NCBI GenBank assembly: GCA_030268105.1
Contig: BSDZ01000011.1
Coordinates: 1,550,001 to 1,614,000, forward strand
DNA from: Volvox africanus
Lineage: Eukaryota; Chlorophyta; Chlorophyceae; Chlamydomonadales; Volvocaceae
Reading direction: 5' to 3'
DNA length: 64,000 nt
Shown here: piece after piece, positions 10,481-20,569 of the stretch
How the letters are laid out: every line of letters begins with the position of its first letter
How positions within the stretch are numbered: position 1 is the first letter of the stretch
Made by a program: the position numbers and the translations under genes
The notes under the pieces: model-generated
What the model was told of the DNA's origin: nothing
The model's input: only the letters and a program-made list of their open reading frames with translations
Database searches by the model: none

Positions 10481-10746
10481 CACACGGATAATTATTCTGT
10501 TAGATTTTAATGTCATCAAATGTAAATGCCCTGCAAACATCTTGGCAAAATTAATTAGGAAGAAGGCTGCGCTGCCGGCTTTGCAAATTACCGAAGTTCA
10601 TGAAACCATTCCAAAACAAAAAGATGTTCCAATATCTCCACTAGCTCCATCCTACGGCGTAGGAAATTCCTAGCCTGCCAGAGAGAGGGCGGATTCCTAC
10701 TGGACGATCATGCCTGGGACGAGCAACAGCGTAGGAACGTAGGAAC
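10481..10746. other. Spacer between Copia-1 and Copia-2
   Basis: Nothing recognised. Confidence 0.35.
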
Positions 10747-10957
10747 TGTTGTAATTAGTGCGGCAGGACAACCGTATCGGTCAGACCTCTGTGCTGTGCT
10801 GAGCTTTTGAATTGTTTGCGGTACAACTGGTACTGCACGACTTCATATTTATGTGCAGCGGGCACACGAATCTTTAGTTGATGTAACAGAATGTGCGAGT
10901 AAGGCTCGAGGAATAGCTCAGGAGCAATAGGCACGATACACAGCTCAAATTACGTCA
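10747..10957 (+). repeat. Candidate 5' LTR of Copia-2
   Basis: Ends ...AATTACGTCA directly before a copia primer-binding site. The start is taken as TGTTGTAATTAG at 10747, giving a 211-bp TG...CA unit similar in size to the Copia-1 LTR. No matching 3' LTR is present in the window, so the left edge is a guess. Confidence 0.45.
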
Positions 10958-10970
10958 GGTTATGAGCCCC
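10958..10970 (+). promoter_or_regulatory. Copia-2 primer-binding site (internal initiator-tRNA type)
   Basis: GGTTATGAGCCCC, identical to the Copia-1 site although the LTRs differ, follows the LTR end without spacer. It is complementary to the initiator tRNA-Met anticodon arm. Confidence 0.7.
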
Positions 10971-10985
10971 GCCTAAGGCGGCGAA

Positions 10986-11897
10986 ATGGAGACACCGGTT
11001 CGCTCAGTGTATAATGAGAAGCTTTCACTTAAGAATCGTTCAGTGTGGATTCTGAGGTCAAAGGCAGCGATCACTGCAGCCAAGGCCGGTGGGGCGTTGT
11101 CGAAGCCCTGAGACGATACCAACGCGGACAAGCATGAATCCGCAAAATCAGTAATCGTCAACCTTCTCGAAGACGGAGATCTAGACCTCTGGGAGAAACA
11201 TGACGACATCAACGAGCTCTACAAGGCTCTGGAGAAGCGATACAAGGACATGATGATCGCGCGAAAGCCGGTCCTCTGGAAGCAACTGAGCAGTGTAAAG
11301 ATGAAGCATGGAGAGAGCCTCAGGAGCTATATGAAAATGATCAAGGATCTCGTCGCAGAGCTTAAGGAGTGCGGTGATACGGTATCAGATTCAAACGCAA
11401 TCACGCACGCGTTAACCGGCCTCACGTCATCGTATAAACAATTTACCAACTTTGCAATTGCAATGCCCAAAGATCTAGAGGAATTGGAGGGCAAGCTCTT
11501 GCTAGTGGAACAGCAGGTGGAGGCTGAGGCGACGGAGGCGACAACCGTGTCGCTATATGCTGGACAAGAGTGATTCAACAATCGCTACAAGGGCAAGCGC
11601 GACGATGGCGGCAACAACAACATCAACAACAACGACAGCAGCTTCAGGGGGCGATGCTATAATTATGGACAGCATGGGCACCGCTCGGCTGACTGCAAGA
11701 AGCAGAAAGAGGCCAGGCCCTTCTGTATACATTGCAAGAAGACAGGCCACACACTGGCCCAATGCTGGAGCGCACCAAGGAAGCGCGAGGAGAAGAAGTT
11801 GGACCGGGACGAAGATGATGACTTCCCAAAGGATGGACCCATCTTTATGTTCCTGCCGTCGGAGCTGGTTGAGAGCCCGGTGAACCCGCAAGTGATG
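10986..11897 (+). pseudogene. Copia-2 gag, broken, interrupted by Gypsy-1a
   Basis: An ATG at 10986 starts a gag-like N-terminus that shifts frame around 11105-11135. The main gag body then reads about 11138-11571, with a DLWEKHDDINELYKALEKRY helix region and a typical retrotran_gag/UBN2 core. An in-frame TGA at 11572 interrupts it. The same frame continues through an Asn-rich linker into two zinc knuckles. In the first (CYNYGQHGHRSADC) the second Cys has become Tyr. The second (CIHCKKTGHTLAQC) is intact. The frame is then cut by Gypsy-1a after the TGATG target site at 11893-11897 and resumes at 19374. Confidence 0.8.
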
Positions 11898-12721
11898 TGT
11901 TGTACCTCTCGTTCGCGTTTGCTCATAAGTATCTGCACATCTGGAGACTTTCGACAACGATGCGCGAGCACTTGCAAGTACAGCAAGGCAAGCGCGAGCA
12001 AACAGAGACAGCGGAAGACTTCAAGACGAAGAGAGATATAACTTACGGTCTTACAGGTCGGAATGATGCAATGGACGAAATTGCCGTCAGCGCCGGAAGC
12101 AAGCAATCATCACGCGGCGGTGATTAGCAAAGTTCAGGCTTAGCTCGGGCTAAGTAGAATATCGTATAGCAATAGTAATGTAGAACACACAAGTGTTCTC
12201 CGGTATCGAATGTCTTATCTTGCTTAGCCGTCCTCGCATCTGTTATACTCGCAGTATCGCAATGCCGTACGATTCACATCAGGAGGCCGATCCTAGATGT
12301 GACAATCCTACTGCGTATAGGCGATGTCCATGTATAACAACGTATAAGCCTTTCCGGCATTCGCATGATGCAAGGGTCCGGATAACGATATCCGGTTACA
12401 GGGCATGTGTCGCGATGAGTGCGGCGCTCTCAACGTGTGCTGTAATGAAGTAATATTATATCAGATAATATTACTTATCGTTTCGTAGCACGAGCATAAT
12501 GCGCACTTCAATGCTTCGGGCTTTCATGCATGCTAGGCGGATTTGCCATGATGCGATGTCGCGATGGATAATGACAACATGCCAAATGCATATATAAATG
12601 TACACGAATACATTTATATCATGCAGATTCATTCATATGCAATATGTTCATCACAATAGCACTTCGCCTTGTAGGATCACATCGACCTACGCATCGGCGG
12701 AAAACTAACCGTAGCACAACA
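11898..12721 (-). repeat. Gypsy-1a 3' LTR
   Basis: In plus-strand reading it runs TGTTGTACCTC ... GTAGCACAACA, bounded on the left by the TGATG target duplication and on the right by the pyrimidine run that is the minus-strand polypurine tract (12722-12736). Confidence 0.92.
12107..12619. other. Hairpin string inside the Gypsy-1 LTR
   Basis: At least six perfect or near-perfect short inverted repeats lie in a row: CTTAGC-TCGG-GCTAAG (12139-12154); GAACAC-ACAA-GTGTTC (about 12182-12197); a 10-bp stem with a GGCCGA loop (12275-12301); CCGGATA-ACGA-TATCCGG (12378-12395); a 12-bp AT stem (12448-12476); and an 11-bp stem (12592-12619). All recur in the other Gypsy-1 LTRs. In the LTR at 33821-34654 two of the stems carry paired substitutions that preserve pairing. 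Confidence 0.75.
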
Positions 12722-12736
12722 ATTATCCCCCCTCCC
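12722..12736 (-). other. Gypsy-1a polypurine tract
   Basis: GGGAGGGGGGATAAT on the minus strand lies immediately before the TGTTGTGC start of the 3' LTR. Confidence 0.8.
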
Positions 12737-12780
12737 GTATGCAGCGTCCTCGCTGCATCATACAGCATCGACTGCAGGGG

Positions 12781-15700
12781 TCATTGGGCTTGCGTGGCAC
12801 GTTTGCGGGCTTCTTCGAGCAGGGGTTTCATGTCCTGTGAGAAGTTGCGTGCCGGTTCCCATGAGTTGTGGTCGTCGGTATACCCTGTCCACTTAACCAA
12901 GTACTCGTGTACTGTTCGCTTACGTCGGTGTCGGCCCACACGACGCGCGCGATAATCTAACACCCCCTCCACATCGTAAAACTTCTGTTTACCAGCGATC
13001 CAGGTCTCGGGAACTGGTTCGATCGCTGTGGGGGCGTTAGCAGGCTCAGGGACGGGTTCCGTACCACGATACGGACGAACAAGCGATACGTGAAACGTGG
13101 GGTGAATGGTCATATCAGCGGGCAATGCAAGCTCCACAGCCACATTCCCAACCATGCGCATGACAGGATACGGACCAATCCAGCGGGGTAAGAGTTTTCG
13201 GGATCCGTCGGCCAAGGAACGCAAGTTCTTGGTGCTTAGCAACACGAGTTGCCCTTCCGAAAACGTCACATCCTGCTTGGATTTGTTGTAATATTCTGTC
13301 GTTCGTTGCTGCGCCGCGTCCAAACACGACTTCGCGTCTGTGATTCGGGACATAAAAGACTTGGCAAAAAGTTTAGCAGCAGGCACGTTCACTTCCAACT
13401 CACGCCACACGGGTAGCGCGGGATGAAATCCGTAGTTAAGAAAGAACGGACTTTTGCCTGTAGAGCGGTTAACAGCATTGTTAAGCGCGAATTCTGCCGC
13501 AGTCAAATACGTATCCCAAACAAGTGGTGTGCGACCAGCATAATTGCGCAACATATCACCCAACGTGCGGTTTGTGCGTTCGGTTTGACCATCAGTCTGC
13601 GGGTGATACGCCGTGCTCAGGTTGACGCGCATGCCAACTAGTTTGCAGAGCGCTTCCCAAAACTTAGACGTGAACTGTCCACCGCGGTCCGAGATCACAT
13701 TTTTGGGAATCCCGTGTAACCGAACCACATTATCGAAAAACAGACGTGCGGTTTGCTCAGCCATGCAGGATGATGTGCATGGTGCTAGGTGAACCATCTT
13801 AGTCAGACGATCGACCATTACGAACACCGCATCGTATCCCCCCTCAGTTTTGGGCAGCGCGACTACGAAGTCCATGGAAACACTTTCCCAAGGCGCATCC
13901 GGGACAGGCAACGGTTGCAACAACCCATGGCCCTTACCGGACAAAGCCTTATTGCGCTGGCACAGACTGCATGTCTGTACGAAGTTCGCCGCATCCTTAG
14001 CCAAACGAGGCCACCAAAAGGAACGTTGCACCAAGTCGATCAATCGCTTGCTACCAGGGTGTCCTGCTAACGGGTCCTCGTGGAACCGCGCAAGGATGTC
14101 GTAGCGTAGCGCGTCGTCGTTCGGAACGACGATTTGCGTAGCTGCACCCTCCGTCCGTAGCCAAAGGCCATTCTGCTTGCGAAGGTTTTCTACATTAGCC
14201 GGGTCCGCGAACCAGGCGTCTGCGTTGTAGGCAACCTTCAACCGCTCCGCGAGGTCGGTCGCGATCGGTACCTCCTCGCTACGCGGCCGCACGACGGGTG
14301 CTGCCAAAATTGCAGCGTGTAGCGACGGATGTCGACTGAGAGCATCGGCAATATTCAATTTACCAGAAATATACTCCCAGGTGCAGTTGAACCTAGCTAG
14401 ATATTCCATCCACCTAGCTTGACGGCGGTTCAACGTCGGAACGCTTTGCAAAAACGTTAGGGGCTTATGGTCAGTCTTTAAAGTAAACGGGCGTCCCTCG
14501 AGGTAACAGCGCCATTCCTTTAAAGCATGCAGCACGGCCAGAAGCTCCTGTTCCCCGGTGGTGTAGCGAATCTCCGCACCAGAAAACTTCTTTCTCGTGA
14601 AGGCGATTGGTCGCCCTTCCTGTAACAATACAGCGCCGCTTCCAAATACTGAGGCATCAGACACTACCTCAACACGAAATGGCAACGAGTAATCAGGGAA
14701 TGCAAGGGTGACATCTTCGGCAATGATTCGTTTGAGCTCTTCGAATGCCCGCTGGCATTGCGACGTCCACGACTCGAGCGAAACGAAAACGCCTTTGCAA
14801 GTTAAGTTAGTAAGCGGGGCCGCAATGATGGAATATTTTTCAATGAACTTTCGGAAATAATTGGTCAAGCCAAGGAACTTACGCAGCTCCGTGAGGTTCT
14901 GAGGCGCGGGCCAATCGCGAACCACGGCGACCTTCCGCGGGTCCATCTTCACACCGGTGGCCGACACAATGTGGCCCAAATATTCCACCTGAGGCTGCGC
15001 CCAAAAGCATTTGGCGCGTTTAGCAAACAATTGCTCCCGCCTCATAACGTCGAGCACGAGCCGCAGATGCTCCAAGTGCTCCTCGCGCGTCTTAGAATAT
15101 ACCAAGATGTCATCCAGGTAGCAAACAACGAACCTGTCGATAAACGGCCTAAACATTCGGTCCATAACCGCCTGAAACGTCGCAGGGGCATTAGTCAAAC
15201 CAAACGATAGGACCGTATACTCAAAGTGACCGAAGGGCGTCCGAAAAGTGGTTTTCGGGATATCAGAGGCAGCGATGCGAATCTGATTGTAGCCCTGTTG
15301 TAAGTCAATTGAGGAAAAATAAGCCGAGCCCTTCAGCTTATCCAACAGGTCGTCAACGTGTGGCAAAGGGTAGCGATTTTTCACCGTATTCGCATTTAAC
15401 CCCCGGTAATCAATGCACATGCGCAAGGTCCCATCCTTCTTACCGACAAACAAAATCGGTGCAGAAAACGGGGATGTGCTGGGGCGTATCATACCCTTCG
15501 CGAGCAAATCCGTCACCTGGCGCTTCACCTCGTCCAGTTCCAATGGACTCAACCTGTACATTGGCCGGGCCGTAGGCTGCGCTCCAGGCATGAGAGGGAT
15601 TGTGTGATCAACAGGACGCATAGGTGGTAGGCCAGGGATATCTTTAAAGACGTCCTCATACTGCGACAGTAGGGCCTCAACCTCAGGATCCGCAGAAATC

Positions 15701-16842
15701 TGCGCGGTGGTGACACAACAGCTCACCCGCGGCCTTAAAAGCAGTCCGTGGGCACCCTTCCGTAACAAACGGACGGCCTCCTTACGCCCGACTAGCTCTG
15801 GTTCGATTCGCGCGGCCATTGCGGTCACAGCGAAATTAACCATAGGCACCGCCTCAGTTTCGCCCTCCTTTGGTGTGACATATTCGAACGACAGGAAAGG
15901 TACCTTAATCGACAGAGTACCCTTGCACATATGCAGGGTTGCGGTCTCCATGTCGATGCGCGCGCGGTACTGTCGTAATGTCGACGACCCCATTATGTAC
16001 GGTGCAGTCTCTGCTAAGCCCTGCAGCACGTACGGCCGGGTCACAACACGCAAAGGGCCTATCGATAGGCTAAGGGTAATCCTGCCCACGATGGGATGCT
16101 TACCCCCATCAGTAAGGGTAACCTGTGGACAATCAGACGACTCTGGGGACAACCCCAGCGCATTCACCTCTGCGACAGAGATGAAGTCGTCACTGGCACC
16201 GGTGTCAACAAGTGCCTTCAGAGTACGGCCATTCAAACCGATCTGAACCACAGGGACACGGTTATCTATGAGCGACTGCCCAGCAGACAACGTCAGTGCA
16301 CTTAGGGCGGGTCCGTAACCTACGGCACCCCCGTCAGGAGCTTCGTACCAAACGTCAACCGAGTAGGACGTGCTTGGCCACGGAGCCAGCGTACCCTCCC
16401 GATCCACACCATTAAACAAAACGGTGCCCGGCTCGAACCGGTGGACATGCTGCATACCCCTTAACGATGCCTCTGCCTTGCGCCGACAGAAAGCGGGGAG
16501 TAAAACACATGCGGCAGTGCCTGGGTATTGACGCCTACACCTCCTGTATATGGCCAACTGTTCCGACATCTCACGCAGAGACGAGGGGATGAACAAAACC
16601 ACGTGGTTAGACAGATCGATAGACGACAGGGGACGGCGAGGTGTAAACAAATTACACAACGGGTCAAAGCAGAGAAGTCCCGTGCGTCCGTCAAGCGTGA
16701 TGCGTCGCGCAATGACTCGCTCGATGTGTCCAAGTACACAAGGCAACAATGCCTTAACGGCTGGCCGTAAGGATGACCACCGACCACGCGTTAGTTCAGA
16801 AATCCCAGGTGGTGTCCCCTCCACAGGAACCCGGGCAAGCCC
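12781..16842 (-). CDS. Gypsy-1a pol: protease, RT, RNase H, integrase, chromodomain
   Basis: One open frame follows the gag stop in the same frame. Domains in order are: a conserved 170-codon N-terminal region of unknown role; aspartic protease with [10 protein letters not shown]; reverse transcriptase with [17 protein letters not shown] and catalytic [10 protein letters not shown]; RNase H with SDASVFGSGA and KTDHKPL; integrase zinc region ending CSLCQRNK; integrase core with D in [10 protein letters not shown] in SDRGGQF and E in DGQTERTNR; then a chromodomain with YLVKWTGYTDDHNSWEP. Chromodomains of this class bind modified histone tails and direct integration into heterochromatin. The frame has no ATG until about 92 codons after the gag stop, which argues for readthrough rather than independent initiation. 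Confidence 0.93.
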   Translation of the reverse strand, partial: GLARVPVEGTPPGISELTRGRWSSLRPAVKALLPCVLGHIERVIARRITLDGRTGLLCFDPLCNLFTPRRPLSSIDLSNHVVLFIPSSLREMSEQLAIYRRCRRQYPGTAACVLLPAFCRRKAEASLRGMQHVHRFEPGTVLFNGVDREGTLAPWPSTSYSVDVWYEAPDGGAVGYGPALSALTLSAGQSLIDNRVPVVQIGLNGRTLKALVDTGASDDFISVAEVNALGLSPESSDCPQVTLTDGGKHPIVGRITLSLSIGPLRVVTRPYVLQGLAETAPYIMGSSTLRQYRARIDMETATLHMCKGTLSIKVPFLSFEYVTPKEGETEAVPMVNFAVTAMAARIEPELVGRKEAVRLLRKGAHGLLLRPRVSCCVTTAQISADPEVEALLSQYEDVFKDIPGLPPMRPVDHTIPLMPGAQPTARPMYRLSPLELDEVKRQVTDLLAKGMIRPSTSPFSAPILFVGKKDGTLRMCIDYRGLNANTVKNRYPLPHVDDLLDKLKGSAYFSSIDLQQGYNQIRIAASDIPKTTFRTPFGHFEYTVLSFGLTNAPATFQAVMDRMFRPFIDRFVVCYLDDILVYSKTREEHLEHLRLVLDVMRREQLFAKRAKCFWAQPQVEYLGHIVSATGVKMDPRKVAVVRDWPAPQNLTELRKFLGLTNYFRKFIEKYSIIAAPLTNLTCKGVFVSLESWTSQCQRAFEELKRIIAEDVTLAFPDYSLPFRVEVVSDASVFGSGAVLLQEGRPIAFTRKKFSGAEIRYTTGEQELLAVLHALKEWRCYLEGRPFTLKTDHKPLTFLQSVPTLNRRQARWMEYLARFNCTWEYISGKLNIADALSRHPSLHAAILAAPVVRPRSEEVPIATDLAERLKVAYNADAWFADPANVENLRKQNGLWLRTEGAATQIVVPNDDALRYDILARFHEDPLAGHPGSKRLIDLVQRSFWWPRLAKDAANFVQTCSLCQRNKALSGKGHGLLQPLPVPDAPWESVSMDFVVALPKTEGGYDAVFVMVDRLTKMVHLAPCTSSCMAEQTARLFFDNVVRLHGIPKNVISDRGGQFTSKFWEALCKLVGMRVNLSTAYHPQTDGQTERTNRTLGDMLRNYAGRTPLVWDTYLTAAEFALNNAVNRSTGKSPFFLNYGFHPALPVWRELEVNVPAAKLFAKSFMSRITDAKSCLDAAQQRTTEYYNKSKQDVTFSEGQLVLLSTKNLRSLADGSRKLLPRWIGPYPVMRMVGNVAVELALPADMTIHPTFHVSLVRPYRGTEPVPEPANAPTAIEPVPETWIAGKQKFYDVEGVLDYRARRVGRHRRKRTVHEYLVKWTGYTDDHNSWEPARNFSQDMKPLLEEARKRATQAQ

Positions 16843-16848
16843 CTATTT
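16840..16848 (-). promoter_or_regulatory. gag-pol UAG stop in readthrough-like context (Gypsy-1a)
   Basis: The gag frame ends ...CCG AAA TAG GGG CTT GCC on the minus strand, and pol continues in exactly the same frame. A UAG followed by G is also the arrangement read through in murine leukaemia virus. The same codons occur at 25826 (Gypsy-1b), 32121 (Gypsy-1c) and 36943 (diverged Gypsy-3). Confidence 0.65.
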
Positions 16849-18078
16849 CGGCTGAGGTACAAACGGCGGCATTAGAGGACAATCCTTCGTGGAATGGTTC
16901 TCCGCACACCGTAGACAAACGTTGGCCAATTTTCGACGCTCGAATTCGGAACGATTGCAATTCCATTTTGGCATAAATGTGTCGTCCGTACGAGTACGCT
17001 TCGCGTTGGGGTCGGAACGCTGTGCGGCTGCCGACGACGGCGCACCACCACGCTTCCTGTTCCTAGCTGGGTCCGAGCTCGGACCTGCTCCTCCTGTACC
17101 ACGGACACCCGAGCTAGCGCCCCCGCGCGCCTTGCGTTGCCCGTTGCTGCGTCGCGTCGCGGCAGTAGGCGTGGGGCGGGTCGCGCCGAGGTCCTGGTCG
17201 AGAGCTACAGCTTCCCCAAGCGGATCCTGCACTTGCACGGCATTCGCACGAGGGGCAGACTTGACTTCTTCCTCGCCGGCAAGGAGTCGTATCTCCGCGC
17301 CCTTAGCAAAAGCGACCAACGCGTCATACGACTTGATCTGCGCCCCAACCAAGTCAGTGGCGCACCATTTAGCCAAAAGTTTCGTTAGGCCTCGCCTAAA
17401 CCAAAAGACACGCTCGGATTCGGTGAGGTCAGCAATGGGAGTCACAAGTGCTTCGAAGAGTGACTGGTACGCAGGTACATTTTCATCCCGACGCATGTGG
17501 TAGCTACTGGCTGCCAAAACGTTACGGGCTTCCACATCGCGTGCTTGAACCTCAGTAGCGAATCGTGCGAGCAAAGCGGGGACCAACTCGTCAAAAGTAT
17601 AGCTGCCCCGGGCGTTGGTCCAATTGCGATACCAGTCCTTCGCTGCGCCCTCGAGGGTGTTACCAACGAAGAGACACCTGATACCGTCATTATCGCCACC
17701 ATGAACAGCCTGGAGATACTTTTTAGCGTCACGCACGTACGCACGAGTTGCGTCGGCTATGCTATGCCCTGGTGTCTTGTCGGTCAGCGAAATATTGAGC
17801 CTAGGAACGGGAATCGACAATCTCATCACCTCAGGAATGTCATCATGCCCTCGAGCTTGAGGTAATGGCAGAACCCTTGGTCCAGCAGTGTTGTCCATAT
17901 TCGTGTTCACTGCTGAATGCGGCACAATTAAGTGAGCAGGGGTCTGAAGGAAAAGGGGCTCTTGAGTGGCTCGCGCGCCAACAGTCTCAAGACCTCTATC
18001 CGGTGCTCTAGCAGCCACAACAAAATCGGGTTGGCTAGCTAGGTTAGTGTGCGGCGTATCGTCGTGTTCCGCGGACAT
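16843..18078 (-). CDS. Gypsy-1a gag
   Basis: A 411-codon frame starts MSAEHDDTPH. A retrotrans_gag core lies at about residues 90-230 (KKYLQAVHGGDNDGIRCLFV ... VFWFRRGL). A basic Gly/Arg-rich linker follows. The protein ends with a single zinc knuckle of form CLRCAENHSTKDC that would bind the genomic RNA. The frame ends in UAG and continues in phase into pol. The same protein occurs at 24593-25828 and, broken, at 32119-33354. Confidence 0.9.
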   Translation of the reverse strand: MSAEHDDTPHTNLASQPDFVVAARAPDRGLETVGARATQEPLFLQTPAHLIVPHSAVNTNMDNTAGPRVLPLPQARGHDDIPEVMRLSIPVPRLNISLTDKTPGHSIADATRAYVRDAKKYLQAVHGGDNDGIRCLFVGNTLEGAAKDWYRNWTNARGSYTFDELVPALLARFATEVQARDVEARNVLAASSYHMRRDENVPAYQSLFEALVTPIADLTESERVFWFRRGLTKLLAKWCATDLVGAQIKSYDALVAFAKGAEIRLLAGEEEVKSAPRANAVQVQDPLGEAVALDQDLGATRPTPTAATRRSNGQRKARGGASSGVRGTGGAGPSSDPARNRKRGGAPSSAAAQRSDPNAKRTRTDDTFMPKWNCNRSEFERRKLANVCLRCAENHSTKDCPLMPPFVPQPK

Positions 18079-18522
18079 GAAGCACGAAACGATACCCTAG
18101 ATTTGCGTAATAGAAGCCGACTTCTATCACAAAGGCAAGAGTACAAAGCGATTCGGTGAGCCTACCGACAGTACTCTTGAGAAGATTCAGCAAACTCAGC
18201 AAGTAATTGCCCAGCTGAGTCCTGATCTCCGTAGTTTGGGCAATGAGAGTCGCCAACTGGTCCGGACGAACGCCGGTCTCAGTCGCCGCGGCAAGCAATG
18301 CCGGTGCACTGAGATTACCTGCGACTCAGAGCGTACACTTACACAACAAGTGCAGCAATCTAAGCAAAAGCAATTAAACAATTACAAACCGGAAGCGGCG
18401 GCGTCCAAAACGGTGCGGCCTAAGTCTTCGGCAAAAGTATCTAGCGGTCCTCGTGGTTCGTCGCTGGAACTCACCATAGAAAGAACCTACTTCCGATTAG
18501 GCAGAGAGAGACAGTTAGGCAA
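18079..18522 (-). other. Gypsy-1a leader with conserved short frames
   Basis: Between the primer-binding site and gag lies a 0.44-kb leader. It contains a 31-codon ATG frame (18477-18382, starting MVSSSDEPRG) and, further down, a second open frame (to 18044) encoding an Ala/Leu-rich segment that overlaps the gag start in another frame. Both frames are recognisable in all three Gypsy-1 copies. Removing 89 bases between GT at about 18389 and an AG after GAGTCGC would join them in frame, but the donor is weak. Whether they are translated is unknown; they could be upstream ORFs that limit gag translation. Confidence 0.4.
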
Positions 18523-18541
18523 CGAACCTGTCTCGATACCA
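18523..18541 (-). promoter_or_regulatory. Gypsy-1a primer-binding site
   Basis: TGGTATCGAGACAGGTTCG on the minus strand, three bases inside the 5' LTR, begins with the TGG complementary to a tRNA CCA end and continues as a tRNA acceptor/T-arm complement. It is not the plant initiator-Met type (TGGTATCAGAGC). The tRNA was not identified. Confidence 0.75.
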
Positions 18542-18544
18542 AAT

Positions 18545-19368
18545 TGTTGTAACTCTGGTTCGCGTTTGCTCGTAAGTATCTGCACGTCTGGAGACTATCG
18601 ACACCGATGCGCGAGCACTTGCAAGTACAGCAAGGCAAGCGCGAGCAAACAGAGACAGCGGAAGACTTCAAGACGAAGAGAGATATAACTTACGGTCTTA
18701 CAGGTCGGAATGATGCAATGGACGAAATCGCCATCAGCGCCGGAAGCAAGCAATCATCACGCGGCGGTGATTAGCAAAGTTCAGGCTTAGCTCGGGCTAA
18801 GTAGAATATCGTATAGCAATAGTAATGTAGAACACACAAGTGTTCTCCGGTATCGAATGTCTTATCTTGCTTAGCCGTCCTCGCATCTGTTATACTCGCA
18901 GTATCGCAATGCCGTACGATTCACATCAGGAGGCCGATCCTAGATGTGACAATCCTACTGCGTATAGGCGATGTCCATGTATAACAACGTATAAGCCTTT
19001 CCGGCATTCGCATGATGCAAGGGTCCGGATAACGATATCCGGTTACAGGGCATGTGTCGCGATGAGTGCGGCGCTCTCAACGTGTGCTGTAATGAAGTAA
19101 TATTATATCAGATAATATTACTTATTGTTTCGTAGCACGAGCATAATGCGCACTTCAATGCTTCGGGCTTTCATGCATGCTAGGCGGATTTGCCATGATG
19201 CGATGTCGCGATGGATAATGACAACATGCCAAATGCATATATAAATGTACACGAATACATTTATATCATGCAGATTCATTCATATGCAATATGTTCATCA
19301 CAATAGCACTTCACCTTGTAGGATCACATCAACCTACGCATCGGCGGAAAACTAATCGTAGCACAACA
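18545..19368 (-). repeat. Gypsy-1a 5' LTR
   Basis: 824 bp, TGTTGTAACTC ... GTAGCACAACA, followed by the right-hand TGATG target duplication at 19369-19373. It differs from the 3' LTR at roughly a dozen positions by eye, half of them in the first 70 bases. Confidence 0.92.
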
Positions 19369-19373
19369 TGATG

Positions 19374-20569
19374 GTCGCTAAGACGGAGGACTATGACTCA
19401 GAATCGCAGGTGGAGGCCGCGATTTGGTAATGGGAGCCGTCAGGAGACCTGCCGTGTGGTGACGATGATGACATGATCGAAATGCGCGTGGTGCCGCGGG
19501 AAGTGACCGCGGCGGCGGCAATTGAGCCGCCAATGGTGCCGCGGGAAGTGGCCGTGGCGGCGGCAATTGAGTCGCCAATGGTGGAGCCGCTGGAGCAGCC
19601 AGCGGCGGTGGAAACTGAGTCACCAGAAGAGCTGCTGAAGGAGTTAGAGGCGTCAATAATAGAGTGGTGGAAAGAGTATGTGACAGAGAGGCTGGCAGAG
19701 CTGTGGGAGGAGTCTAGAATGGAACCTGAGGCGCCGTTCTTAGACGACCTTCCATCCACCTCTGATCTCATCAATGACGTCGAAACCGCCTGGAAGTACG
19801 ACGCACATACCAAAGAGCTGAGCTTGGACCAGGACAAGGCAGTAAAGGAAACACCAACTAGAGGCGAGCACAAGGTGATCTCATCGTCGGAGGTCGTGTT
19901 GTCTATGGGTGCCATTAATCAGATGATGATTGACTATGTGGATTGGCTGGAGAATGAGTGGGGTATGGGGGCGACCACTCCTGCAGCTATGGTGGTACCA
20001 CAGTCGAAAGGTGAAACACTGCTATGTGACAAGTCAGCCTCGGGGTTGAATAGCAAGCGGATGTGGTTCGTTGATTCAGGTTCATTTTATCACGTGATGC
20101 CCGATAAGGATAGCCTTCAAAATTACCGCGTACTGGAAGAACCAATTGCGCTCACACCAGTAACGGGAAAGCCGTTATATGCGATAGGTCATGGTGACGT
20201 TGTGTTGCGCATAGATTCGTCAAGGTCACTGCATGCGTTTCGACAGGATCGGACAGGGGAGCCAGTCTTGATCACTGTCAAGGGAGTCTTTTATGTGCCG
20301 GAGTTTCACTTCCGGCTGATCTCCCTAAAGCAGCTCACAGCCCGAGGCGCTGAATATTCAGGTTATGGTTCGTCCATGAGCGTGTTTCACCAGTGTGAGG
20401 ACTGGTACTTTGAGGCGAGCTGCAAGTTGTCGGTATATGCGGTCCATGCGGAGGAAATGACCCGTGGTAGGCATTATAGCAGCCCCCTTCAGTATGCTAC
20501 TAGATTTGTGCGGAAGCGTAGCTTTTGTAGATTTAGAGATAGCTCGCAAGTAAGTTAGCGTCGCGAAAT
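19374..20569 (+). pseudogene. Copia-2 continuation: gag C-terminus and protease
   Basis: This resumes Copia-2 after the Gypsy-1a insertion. A stop appears early (about 19430), then a long frame (19473-20558) contains an Ala/Glu/Pro-rich spacer, a Trp-rich helix region and the copia aspartic protease. The protease has WFVDSGSFYHVMPD at its active site and VFYVPEFHFRLISLKQL, the conserved protease C-terminal motif. The active site DSG is intact, unlike Copia-1. Recognisable homology ends about 20460. Integrase and RT are absent, because Gypsy-2 begins at 20570 and the rest is lost. Confidence 0.75.

Larger units (their letters stand above)
11898..19368 (-). mobile_element. Gypsy-1a: complete chromodomain Ty3/gypsy retrotransposon
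   Basis: A 7471-bp element with two 824-bp LTRs (11898-12721 and 18545-19368) that differ at only a handful of positions by eye. It has a primer-binding site, gag, a UAG, pol with C-terminal chromodomain, and a polypurine tract. Both sides carry the 5-bp duplication TGATG (11893-11897 and 19369-19373). It sits inside Copia-2, so it is younger than that element. Both frames are full length and catalytic residues are intact. This is the most likely functional copy in the window. Confidence 0.93.

Noticed and set aside
18236..18688. 150-codon frame across the Gypsy-1a leader and LTR (also at 23982 and 33512)
   Set aside because: It lies antisense to the leader and crosses the LTR boundary. Its conservation follows from the repeat copies, not from coding constraint.
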